From contig JAUMVS010000071.1 of assembly GCA_030530045.1 (NCBI GenBank), positions 1 to 7,191 of the forward strand: a DNA stretch of 7,191 nucleotides. Reading direction: 5' to 3'. Every line of letters starts with the position of its first letter. Position 1 is the stretch's first letter. The notes under the pieces are model-generated. The model saw only the letters and a list, made by a program, of their open reading frames with translations. It ran no database searches and was not told where the DNA came from. A program made the translations under genes and the position numbers. This document shows, one piece after another, positions 1 to 5,476 of the stretch. The stretch comes from Phoenicibacter congonensis (GTDB lineage Bacteria > Actinomycetota > Coriobacteriia > Coriobacteriales > Eggerthellaceae).

Positions 1-7
1 GATAAAT

Positions 8-110
8 CAAAATCTACTCGCCCAGTTTCGTTTTCGCTCACGCTTTTTGCACCTGCATGGCTGAATCATGCCTGGTAGATTACCCATTTTCACTGGTGTC
101 AGAGATAAAT
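8..110 (+). repeat. Long repeat block, copy A (about 103 bp)
   Basis: This block aligns by hand with 6298-6399 at about 86 of 103 columns, with one single-base gap. The first 33 columns have only three mismatches, and the last 20 columns are the short repeat core and are identical. The middle is more diverged. It lies downstream of the MocR-type gene, and bases 1-7 (GATAAAT) before it look like the tail of another short-repeat copy cut by the window edge. The block shows that the short repeat can be part of a longer duplicated unit. I see no open reading frame of note in it. Confidence 0.75.
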
Positions 111-157
111 GCCAGCACCAGGTAGAGTGCACATTTGCACTGGTGTCAGAGATAAAT
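87..157 (+). repeat. Short interspersed repeat, two exact copies
   Basis: Two exact copies of the 20-bp core CACTGGTGTCAGAGATAAAT lie at 91-110 and 138-157, each preceded by TTTT or TTTG. The second ends on base 157, which is also the last base of the convergently read stop codon of the MocR-type gene (157-159), so repeat and gene overlap by one base. Relative to that gene the copies are antisense. The 27-bp spacer contains GCACCAG, which can pair with CTGGTG inside the second copy. Confidence 0.95.
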
Positions 158-1590
158 CACAGAAAGATTTTCGTGAGGCGATCGATGGCTTCTAGAATGT
201 CGGCGCGGCGAACTGTTGCGCAGTTGAACACTAGCGAGACGATGCCGTTTTCGCTTTCATTGAAGTCGGGGCGATCGAATTTTTCTTTTGGGAGAGCGAG
301 ATAATCCGTTAAAAAGTTCAGCGTTAGGTCAAGGGTTTTAGCCCGTTCAGCAACCTCTTTATGCGTTAAGCACGTTTTCACGTTAAGAAGAAAATGCGTG
401 CCTGCGTTGTTGTCTATGATTTCAGAAATTTCCCCAAGTTTCGAACCTTTAATTTCTGCAATCACTTCACTTTTCAGCTGTTTGTAATGTTTCTTCAGAC
501 GATTTATGTGGCGCTCAAAGTGGCCTTCCGAAATAAACTGAGCCAGCGTGAATTGCTCGAAGCTCGAAACTGTGTTCGAGTAAAAACCCATGCGTTCCTT
601 GTATTTTTCCAGCAATTTTGGTGGCAGAACCATGTAACTAATGCGAATTGAAGGCACAAGCGTCTTCGAAAAAGTGTTCATGTAAATGACTTTATCGTGT
701 GCATCTTCCGAAAAAAGCGGGGCAATGTATTCCTCGTTGTAGCGAAATTCGCTGTCGTAGTCGTCCTCAATAATGTAGTGTTTCGGCGCCCCTTGCGCCC
801 ACTTCACCAATGCATCACGCCTGCTAGCGGGCATAATTATGCCAGTGGGGAAGTGGTTTGCCGGCGAAACATGCATCACGTCCACGTCGCTTTTCGCGAG
901 CGCGTCGACGCGCAAACCATGCTCATCAATCGGCACAAATTCCACCAAGTTCTCAAATGAGCGCGCCACCTGCGGAAGTTTTTTGTAGCCAGGATCCTCG
1001 AAACCAAAAATTCGAGTTTTCCCGAAAAGTTGCGCGAGTCGCATGTATAAATACTCGCTGCCAGCTCCAATGACAATTTGTTCCGCATCGACTTCCATTC
1101 CTTTGTTCCGCGCGAGATAGCCAGAAATAGCGCATCTTAGTTCCAAAAGTCCATTAAACGGGACAGTTCTGAACAGCTCGTCGCCCTGGTTCAGGGTTTT
1201 TCGCATCAACTGGTTCCATACGGTTGCAGGAAAAAGTTCGACGCTGGTTCTGTTCGACATCAGGTTTAAGAAAGGTTCATCTGCTTTTTTCCGCTTCTGT
1301 TTCGTCTTGCAAATGTCGCAAACTTCGCGCTCTGGAGCTGGCGATTCTTTCGCGCCGTCGGCAAAAAAGCCCTTCCGCTCGCTCGACTTCACATAACCCT
1401 CGCCAACCAGCAAATCGTATGCATTCGCGACCGTGTTGATCCCGACATTCAGGTGATTTGCGAGGGTGCGCTTCGACGGCAGCTTCGTGTTCCGCTCGAT
1501 TTTGCCCGCCGCAATGTCATCGCGAATTGACTCGTAGAGAAACAGGTACTTCGGTTTGTCGCCCCTCTTGGAAAAATCGTAAGTTAGCAT
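157..1590 (-). CDS. MocR/PdxR-type transcriptional regulator (GntR wHTH plus aminotransferase-like domain)
   Basis: Predicted 477-residue cytoplasmic regulator of the MocR subfamily of GntR proteins. Residues about 5-80 form the winged helix, with a typical LPSKRTLANHLNVGINTV recognition segment. Residues about 105-477 are a fold-type I aminotransferase-like domain that binds pyridoxal phosphate as an effector. IEDDYDSEF and NTFSKTL are visible, with the PLP-binding lysine at about residue 309, and SPANHFPTG matches the family's loop. A CDIC pair sits in the interdomain linker. I chose ATG at 1590 because the protein then begins directly before the wHTH; the upstream GTG at 1656 has no ribosome binding site and adds 22 unlikely residues. 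The gene diverges from the alcohol dehydrogenase, which is its most likely target by context. PdxR itself is usually beside pdxST, which is absent here, so I give no symbol. Confidence 0.93.
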   Translation of the reverse strand: MLTYDFSKRGDKPKYLFLYESIRDDIAAGKIERNTKLPSKRTLANHLNVGINTVANAYDLLVGEGYVKSSERKGFFADGAKESPAPEREVCDICKTKQKRKKADEPFLNLMSNRTSVELFPATVWNQLMRKTLNQGDELFRTVPFNGLLELRCAISGYLARNKGMEVDAEQIVIGAGSEYLYMRLAQLFGKTRIFGFEDPGYKKLPQVARSFENLVEFVPIDEHGLRVDALAKSDVDVMHVSPANHFPTGIIMPASRRDALVKWAQGAPKHYIIEDDYDSEFRYNEEYIAPLFSEDAHDKVIYMNTFSKTLVPSIRISYMVLPPKLLEKYKERMGFYSNTVSSFEQFTLAQFISEGHFERHINRLKKHYKQLKSEVIAEIKGSKLGEISEIIDNNAGTHFLLNVKTCLTHKEVAERAKTLDLTLNFLTDYLALPKEKFDRPDFNESENGIVSLVFNCATVRRADILEAIDRLTKIFL

Positions 1591-1787
1591 GTCAATCTCT
1601 TTTCTAACGCGCAAGCATTGGCATGTTTTTTCTTCTAACAAAAGTTTATCTGGCACCGAAAAAAATCGGCGTTTTGGTTCTTTTAACGGCTGAGTTTTCG
1701 GGCTAATCTAAAAGCGTCTTGCAAGCACTATTTATTTGTAAATTAGCTGCTCTAGCAGCGCATTCTTTGAGAGGAATAGGTGGTCAT
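1591..1787. promoter_or_regulatory. Divergent promoter/operator region
   Basis: These 197 bp must hold the promoters of both the MocR-type regulator and the alcohol dehydrogenase. Direct repeats of TTCTAAC lie at 1602-1608 and 1633-1639, about three helical turns apart and just upstream of the regulator's start. MocR proteins are known to bind direct repeats. A perfect inverted repeat GCTGC-TCTA-GCAGC lies at 1746-1759 in front of the dehydrogenase and could be an operator or a leader hairpin. The dehydrogenase ribosome binding site is AGGTGG at 1778-1783, four bases before its ATG. I could not find a convincing -35/-10 pair for either gene. Confidence 0.5.
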
Positions 1788-2849
1788 ATGAAAGCTTTTG
1801 CAATGTTGAAAATCGGTGAAGCGGGCTGGATTGAGAAAGAAGAGCCAACTTGTGGTCCGACCGACGCGCTATGTAAGCCGCTAGCGATTGCGATTTGCAC
1901 TTCCGACATCCACACCGTTTATGAAGGCGGCGTCGGCGAGCGCCACAACATGGTTTTGGGCCACGAGTGCTGCGCTGAGGTCATTGAAGTCGGTTCCGAA
2001 GTGAAGGATTTCAAGCCTGGCGACAAGGTTTTGGTACCTGCGATTACGCCTGACTGGAGTTCGGTCGAAGCTCAAGCCGGTTTTGCACAGCATTCAGGCG
2101 GAATGCTTGCTGGTTGGAAGTTCTCGAACATCAAAGACGGCGTTTTCGGAGAGGTTTTCCACGTGAACGACGCCGACGGCAACCTGGCTCACTTGCCTGA
2201 GGGCATGAAATATGAGGAAGCTTGCATGCTTTCCGACATGGTTCCAACTGGTTTTCACGCAGTTGAGCAGGCAGATGTTCAGTTCGGCGACACAGTTCTC
2301 GTAATCGGCATCGGCCCTGTTGGCCTCATGGCTGTGGCGGGCGCAAACCTGCGCGGTGCATCGCGCATCATCGCAGTCGGCACTCGTCCAACTTGCGTTG
2401 AGGTTGCGGAAAAATATGGCGCAAGCGAGTTCATTAGCTACAAAGACGGTCCAATTTCTGAACAGGTCATGAAGCTTACCGACGGAAAAGGCGTTGACAA
2501 GGTCATCATCGCAGGCGGCACAGTCTCAACTTTTGAAGAGGCAGTCAAATCGCTCAAGCCTGGTGGCCGCATCGGCAACGTAAACTACTTGGGTAAGGGC
2601 GACATGATTACAATCCCTCGCGTTGAGTGGGGTGCCGGAATGGGCAACAAAGTCATCAGCGGCGGCTTGATGCCAGGCGGACGCTTGCGCATGGAGAAGC
2701 TCGGCGCGCTGGTCGCTTCCGGAAAAGTTGATGTTGGTCTCATGGCAACACACGTTTTCCACGGTTGGGAGCACATTCCTGAGGCTCTCGAGATGATGAG
2801 AGTCAAGCAACCTGACCTAATTAAGCCGGTCGTCATTCTCGACGATTAG
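1788..2849 (+). CDS. NADP-dependent zinc secondary alcohol dehydrogenase (isopropanol dehydrogenase type)
   Basis: 353-residue cytoplasmic medium-chain dehydrogenase that interconverts secondary alcohols and ketones (for example isopropanol/acetone) with NADP(H). From memory it is closely similar throughout to the Thermoanaerobacter brockii and Clostridium beijerinckii enzymes (about 352 residues). Shared segments include CTSDIHTV, ERHNM, HSGGMLAGWKFSN, HVNDAD and the C-terminal DLIKPVVIL. Catalytic zinc ligands C37, H59, E60 and D150 align exactly, and the ADH-type structural-zinc cysteine cluster is absent, as in that subgroup. The nucleotide site has GIGPVG (174-179) with G198, T199, R200 and Y218. 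In the T. brockii enzyme G198/S199/R200/Y218 determine NADPH preference, so NADP use is expected. ATG 1788 is chosen because it gives the family N-terminus MKAFAML and has AGGTGG upstream; an in-frame TTG at 1719 is not credible. C61-C62 directly follow the zinc-ligand pair, where I recall Ala-Val in the T. brockii enzyme. Divergent neighbour: the MocR-type regulator. Confidence 0.95.
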   Translation: MKAFAMLKIGEAGWIEKEEPTCGPTDALCKPLAIAICTSDIHTVYEGGVGERHNMVLGHECCAEVIEVGSEVKDFKPGDKVLVPAITPDWSSVEAQAGFAQHSGGMLAGWKFSNIKDGVFGEVFHVNDADGNLAHLPEGMKYEEACMLSDMVPTGFHAVEQADVQFGDTVLVIGIGPVGLMAVAGANLRGASRIIAVGTRPTCVEVAEKYGASEFISYKDGPISEQVMKLTDGKGVDKVIIAGGTVSTFEEAVKSLKPGGRIGNVNYLGKGDMITIPRVEWGAGMGNKVISGGLMPGGRLRMEKLGALVASGKVDVGLMATHVFHGWEHIPEALEMMRVKQPDLIKPVVILDD

Positions 2850-2992
2850 CTGACCTGAGCTGGGAGTTTTCTGAGAGGTGAGCCGCCATAATCGCAGGCG
2901 AATGACACGAAGAACTATCGAAGCCTCAATCAGAAACGATCTCGCATAAGCGATTTTGCAGCGAGAAATTTCAATCCAGCTCTTTATATAGA
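2850..2992. other. Non-coding stretch behind the alcohol dehydrogenase
   Basis: No gene is visible. There is an inverted repeat TCTCGC (2940-2945) / GCGAGA (2961-2966) enclosing a smaller TCGC-ATAA-GCGA hairpin followed by TTTT. This could be a weak transcription terminator for the dehydrogenase, but the stem is short. No copy of the short interspersed repeat is present here, unlike behind the other four genes. Confidence 0.4.
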
Positions 2993-3385
2993 GGAAGGGG
3001 AGGACGTTTAGCCTCGAAAGAAGCGTCCTCCTTGACCTTTTAGAAAATAGCGATGTAACAGGTAATTTATTGATGATATTGGCTGTTCATAAGGAAGGGG
3101 AGTATCCGTCACTTCGAAAGATGCACTCTCCTTGGCCTTTAAGAAATAGCGATGTAGCAGGTAATTTATTGACAATTTTGCCTGTTCATAAGGAAGGGGA
3201 GTACCGTCACTTCGAAAGATGCACTCTCATTGGCCCTTAAGAAACAGCGATGTAACAGGTAATTTATTGATGATATTGGCTGTTCATAGGGAAGGGGAGT
3301 ATCCGTCACTTCGAAAGATGCACTCTCCATGGCCTTTAAAAAACAGCGTTGTAATTGGTAATTTATTGTAAATTTGGCAGGCTTG
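2993..3385. repeat. Tandem array of four 98-100-bp structured units
   Basis: Units start with GGAAGGGG at 2993, 3093, 3192 and 3290, giving periods of 100, 99 and 98 bp. The fourth decays at its 3' end, near 3385. All contain TCGAAAGA, an AGCG-TGTA segment and GGTAATTTATTG. Each can form a first hairpin between its GGGGAG-type start and a CTCC-type arm some 15-20 bases later. In unit 1 the arms are GGAGGACG/CGTCCTCC; in unit 2 they are AAGGGGAGT/ACTCTCCTT, so both arms differ yet still pair. A second hairpin in units 1-3 pairs AACAG or AGCAGG with CTGTT or CCTGTT. Frame-shifting lengths and stops argue against coding. I do not recognise the element. Tandem small RNAs or a DNA structural repeat are possible. 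Confidence 0.85.
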
Positions 3386-3526
3386 GCCTTCTGGCTGGGA
3401 TTGTCGAAAAATTAGAAATCTCGCACTCGTGGTCTGTGACCTTTGTCGGGAGAGTGTTAGAGCTTAAGTTTTTTCAAAGTTCGGGTTTGGAAAGCCAGAG
3501 GTTTCTGATTACGCTTAAAGAATAAC
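3386..3526. other. Non-coding stretch between the tandem array and the structured leader
   Basis: No open reading frame, repeat copy or clear promoter is visible. It probably contains the promoter for the downstream GTPase transcript, but no -35/-10 pair stands out. Confidence 0.35.
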
Positions 3527-3691
3527 GGAGTCCTTGTAAAAGCGCTGGTCAGCGCAGTTTTTCATCAACAAGGCGCGCTCCTTTAAATGGTTTATCAGGC
3601 AATCAAGTTTGGTTGATTGCCCTCCTAATCCTCGGGGCCGGCCGTTCAGCTCCCGACACTTCGACGGTCGGTCCTCCTTCAAAAATTGAGG
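3527..3691 (+). promoter_or_regulatory. Putative structured 5' leader of the GTPase gene
   Basis: Several stems follow one another. (1) GGAG (3527-3530) with CTCC (3578-3581) and CCTTGT (3532-3537) with ACAAGG (3568-3573) enclose GCGCT-GGTC-AGCGC (3542-3555) and AGTTTTT. (2) A perfect 9-bp hairpin has arms GGCAATCAA (3598-3606) and TTGATTGCC (3613-3621). (3) CCGAC (3653-3657) pairs with GTCGG (3667-3671). (4) CTTCAA (3677-3682) pairs with TTGAGG (3686-3691, one G-T pair) and covers part of the ribosome binding site. No stop-free gene fits here. It resembles a regulated leader, possibly metal-responsive given the downstream gene, but it matches no riboswitch class I know. The GCGCT hairpin with its T-run alone could act as a weak terminator. 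Confidence 0.45.
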
Positions 3692-3696
3692 TGGTT

Positions 3697-5103
3697 ATGA
3701 AAATTCTTGTTGTTTCAGGTTTCCTTGGAGCGGGAAAAACTACGTTCATTACGCAGATGGTGAAGAATTTTCCGAACCGTCGATTTGCGATTTATGAAAA
3801 TGAATTCGCAGGTCAGGGGATTGATACTGATCGTCTGAAGGACGACCTCGAAGTGGACATTTATGAATCTCTTGAAAATTGCGTTTGCTGCTCTGGGAAA
3901 GCGGATTTCAGCGCATCAATCATCACAATTTCTTGTAGTGTAAATCCAGAATTCCTTATCGTAGAGCCGACGGGTCTCGCGAAGCTCGGCAATGTTATCC
4001 AAAACATTCAGCAGATTCTTTATGGCGACATTTCCCTGCTAGAGCCCGCATTAATTCTCGATGCTCATGCTCACAAAAGAAACTGGAATTTGAGCCCCGA
4101 GATTTACGAGGATCAAATTTGCAATTCTCGAATCATCTTCCTTTCAAAAACCAGCTTTCTGATTACGGAAGAAATCGAGGCGGTCAAGCGTGATGTTTTG
4201 CGCCTTAACCCTGACGCACAAATCATTGACACCGATTTTCGCAGCTTCGGCCGCGACATCTTCTGGCAACTCCTCAACCTTCCCTTCGGCTCCATTTTCA
4301 CTGGTGTCAGAGATAAATTGGAAATTGGGGACGGAGATAAATTTGCACCCGGCGATTTTTTCACTGGTGTCAGAGATAAAAGTGAAAGCGATGCTTTTTT
4401 CACTGGTGACGGAGATAAATTTTCGTGGCGTGAGCATTTATCTCTGACACCACTGCAAAAGCAGGCTGATGCTGGTGATTCTTGTGCTTCGGAACTTATC
4501 TCTGACACCACTGCAAATGATGAGCATTTATCTCTGACACCATTGCAAAAGCAGGCTGATGCGGGTGATTCTTGTGCTTCGGAACTTATCTCTGACACCA
4601 CTGCAAATGACGAACATTTATCTCTGACACCACTGCAAAAGTGCCCTGGAACTGGTGTTTCTCCTCGCCCTTCATTTATCTCTGACACCACTGCAAATCA
4701 CAACGAATCGCATGATCATCACCACCACCATGAAGAGGGATGTGGATGCGATGAATGCAGAGCTGCGGGGAATTTATCTCATGAGCATGATTCAGGTCAT
4801 TTGCACGAGAAACATCACAACCATGCGGAACAGCACGAAACGTCAGGTTTTGAGCAAATGACCTTCGATGAAATTGGTTTTGAGACACCTGTTCACCTAA
4901 TAGCATTTCTTAATGGTCTTGTTTGGGGGAGCTGCGGGGAAGTGGCGCGAGCTAAAGGATGTGTGCCATGCGGGAAAGAGTGGCTAAAATTTGACCTCGT
5001 TGACACCATATGGGAGATAGCTGACTCAACCCCGAAGGACCAGCCATCTTGCATCGTGATTGGCAAAAACCTTCAAAAATCAAAAATAAAAGCCCTGCTA
5101 TAG
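3697..5103 (+). CDS. COG0523/CobW-family GTPase with repeat-derived linker and His-rich metal-binding region
   Basis: 468-residue cytoplasmic P-loop GTPase of the CobW/YeiR/Nha3 group, which delivers zinc, cobalt, nickel or iron to target proteins. Walker A is GFLGAGKTT (8-16). The metal-binding CxCC motif is NCVCCSGK (C62, C64, C65), and VEPTG (89-93) is the family's switch motif. The usual NKxD base-recognition motif appears as SKTS (150-153). Residues about 200-334 are encoded by ten copies of the short repeat: FTGVRDK-like copies, then three 30-residue units. Residues 335-382 are His/Cys-rich, with HHHHH, CGCDEC and several HxH. Residues about 384-468 are the CobW C-terminal domain (GEVARAKG). 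Family members are usually about 300-400 residues, so the linker explains the excess length. The start is ATG 3697 with GAGGTGG at 3688-3694; an in-frame TTG at 3613 lies inside a hairpin and is rejected. The target metal and client are unknown. Confidence 0.92.
   Translation: MKILVVSGFLGAGKTTFITQMVKNFPNRRFAIYENEFAGQGIDTDRLKDDLEVDIYESLENCVCCSGKADFSASIITISCSVNPEFLIVEPTGLAKLGNVIQNIQQILYGDISLLEPALILDAHAHKRNWNLSPEIYEDQICNSRIIFLSKTSFLITEEIEAVKRDVLRLNPDAQIIDTDFRSFGRDIFWQLLNLPFGSIFTGVRDKLEIGDGDKFAPGDFFTGVRDKSESDAFFTGDGDKFSWREHLSLTPLQKQADAGDSCASELISDTTANDEHLSLTPLQKQADAGDSCASELISDTTANDEHLSLTPLQKCPGTGVSPRPSFISDTTANHNESHDHHHHHEEGCGCDECRAAGNLSHEHDSGHLHEKHHNHAEQHETSGFEQMTFDEIGFETPVHLIAFLNGLVWGSCGEVARAKGCVPCGKEWLKFDLVDTIWEIADSTPKDQPSCIVIGKNLQKSKIKALL
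4295..4420 (+). repeat. Short interspersed repeat inside the GTPase gene, four plus-oriented copies
   Basis: Copies lie at 4299-4318 (exact), 4323-4342 (degenerate), 4362-4381 (last base changed) and 4401-4420 (variant with GACGGAG in place of GTCAGAG). Start-to-start distances are 24, 39 and 39 bp, all multiples of three. Every copy is therefore read in one frame, giving FTGVRDK, GDGDK, FTGVRDK and FTGDGDK. The two GDGDK copies share the same variant, which suggests local duplication. Confidence 0.93.
4401..4455. repeat. Inverted repeat at the orientation switch (20-bp arms, 15-bp loop)
   Basis: The last plus-oriented repeat copy (4401-4420) and the first inverted copy (4436-4455) face each other. 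The arms can pair along 20 bp with two mismatches and one G-U in RNA, and the loop is 4421-4435. The hairpin lies within the coding region, in the linker between the GTPase domains. Confidence 0.8.
4431..4700 (+). repeat. 90-bp tandem triplication inside the GTPase gene carrying six inverted short-repeat copies
   Basis: Three in-frame 90-bp units lie at 4431-4520, 4521-4610 and 4611-4700. Units 1 and 2 differ at two bases (C/T at 4452/4542 and T/G at 4483/4573) and encode the same 30 residues. Unit 3 is diverged in its middle. Each unit holds two minus-oriented copies of the short repeat: 4436-4455, 4494-4513, 4526-4545, 4584-4603, 4616-4635 and 4674-4693. Spacing alternates 58 and 32 bp, so alternate copies are read in different frames, as HLSLTPLQ and as LISDTTAN. 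Read on the minus strand, all six depart from the consensus at core position 3 (C to G in five, C to A in one), marking a separate subfamily. Confidence 0.95.
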
Positions 5104-5109
5104 CCTGCA

Positions 5110-5166
5110 TTTTCACTGGTGTCAGAGATAAATGCTGGGCAATTCGCGCTGGTGTCAGAGATAACT
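5110..5166 (+). repeat. Short interspersed repeat, two copies behind the GTPase stop
   Basis: An exact core lies at 5114-5133, ten bases after the TAG stop at 5101-5103. A copy with two changes follows at 5147-5166, 33 bp later. The spacer pattern after the first copy (GC...GC, then TTCGC before the next copy) recurs at 7148-7160. Confidence 0.93.
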
Positions 5167-5234
5167 TTCTTCAAGGTGAATTTCTCCCAAATCTGCGAAC
5201 CATGTCTTGCCTAGTTAAAGTGAATTTGTTGATA

Positions 5235-5356
5235 TTTTCACTGGTGTCAGAGATAAATGACGAGCTATTTGCACTGGTGTCAGAGATAAATCCGAATGCT
5301 TTTCACTGGTGTCAGAGATAAATGCTGCGTACTTCGCATTGGTTTCAGAGATAAAT
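5235..5356 (+). repeat. Short interspersed repeat, four-copy array with 32-33-bp period
   Basis: Cores lie at 5239-5258, 5272-5291 and 5304-5323 (all exact) and at 5337-5356 (two changes). Start-to-start distances are 33, 32 and 33 bp, so the 12-13-bp spacers are almost constant in length but differ in sequence. The array lies between the GTPase and the membrane protein gene, 120 bp before the latter. A period of about three helical turns would place all copies on the same face of the DNA. Confidence 0.95.
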
Positions 5357-5476
5357 GTATGCATCCACAATTCCGTCGAATCACCGCTCTCACGTGCGAC
5401 TTCGCCACTTTCTTCCTTGTGCGATAATTTAATTTAATTGAACACGAATTGACCACACCGAACACGGAGCGTTTAA
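5357..5476 (+). promoter_or_regulatory. Probable promoter region of the membrane protein gene
   Basis: The stretch from the repeat array to the start codon becomes AT-rich near 5420-5445. GATAAT at 5423-5428 is a possible -10 box, with TTCGCC at 5401-5406 a poor -35 box at 16-bp spacing. GGAG at 5466-5469 is a ribosome binding site seven bases before the ATG. The rest of 5104-5476 holds only the short repeats and unremarkable sequence (5167-5234). Confidence 0.3.

Noticed and set aside
1591..1656. GTG 1656 start for the MocR-type regulator
   Set aside because: There is no ribosome binding site, the extra 22 residues are not typical of the family, and they overlap the likely operator.
1719..1787. 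N-terminal extension of the alcohol dehydrogenase from TTG 1719
   Set aside because: The enzyme family starts at MKxFAML, matched by ATG 1788 with AGGTGG upstream. The extension covers likely promoter DNA.
3169..3174. TTGACA as a -35 promoter box in unit 2 of the tandem array
   Set aside because: There is no -10 box at suitable spacing, and the other units have TTGATG or TTGTAA at this place.
3613..3696. N-terminal extension of the GTPase from TTG 3613
   Set aside because: It would add 28 residues before the family N-terminus MKILVVSGFLGAGKTT. The TTG lies in a hairpin arm, whereas GAGGTGG precedes ATG 3697.
4113..4691. Minus-strand 192-codon reading frame opposite the GTPase gene
   Set aside because: It exists because the repeat has stop-free frames in both orientations. 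It opposes a conserved GTPase domain and has no recognisable domain of its own.
4772..4780. ATTTATCTC in the His-rich region as another inverted repeat copy
   Set aside because: Only nine bases match, and the rest of the core is absent. It may be a remnant but cannot be told from chance.
5049..5321. 90-codon plus-strand frame behind the GTPase
   Set aside because: It starts inside the GTPase gene and consists mostly of repeat translated in shifting frames, ending at the TAA of a repeat copy. No ribosome binding site of its own is seen.
5239..5356. CRISPR array (regular repeats with similar-length spacers)
   Set aside because: Spacers are only 12-13 bp, copies are scattered singly over the window and occur inside a coding region, and no cas gene is present.
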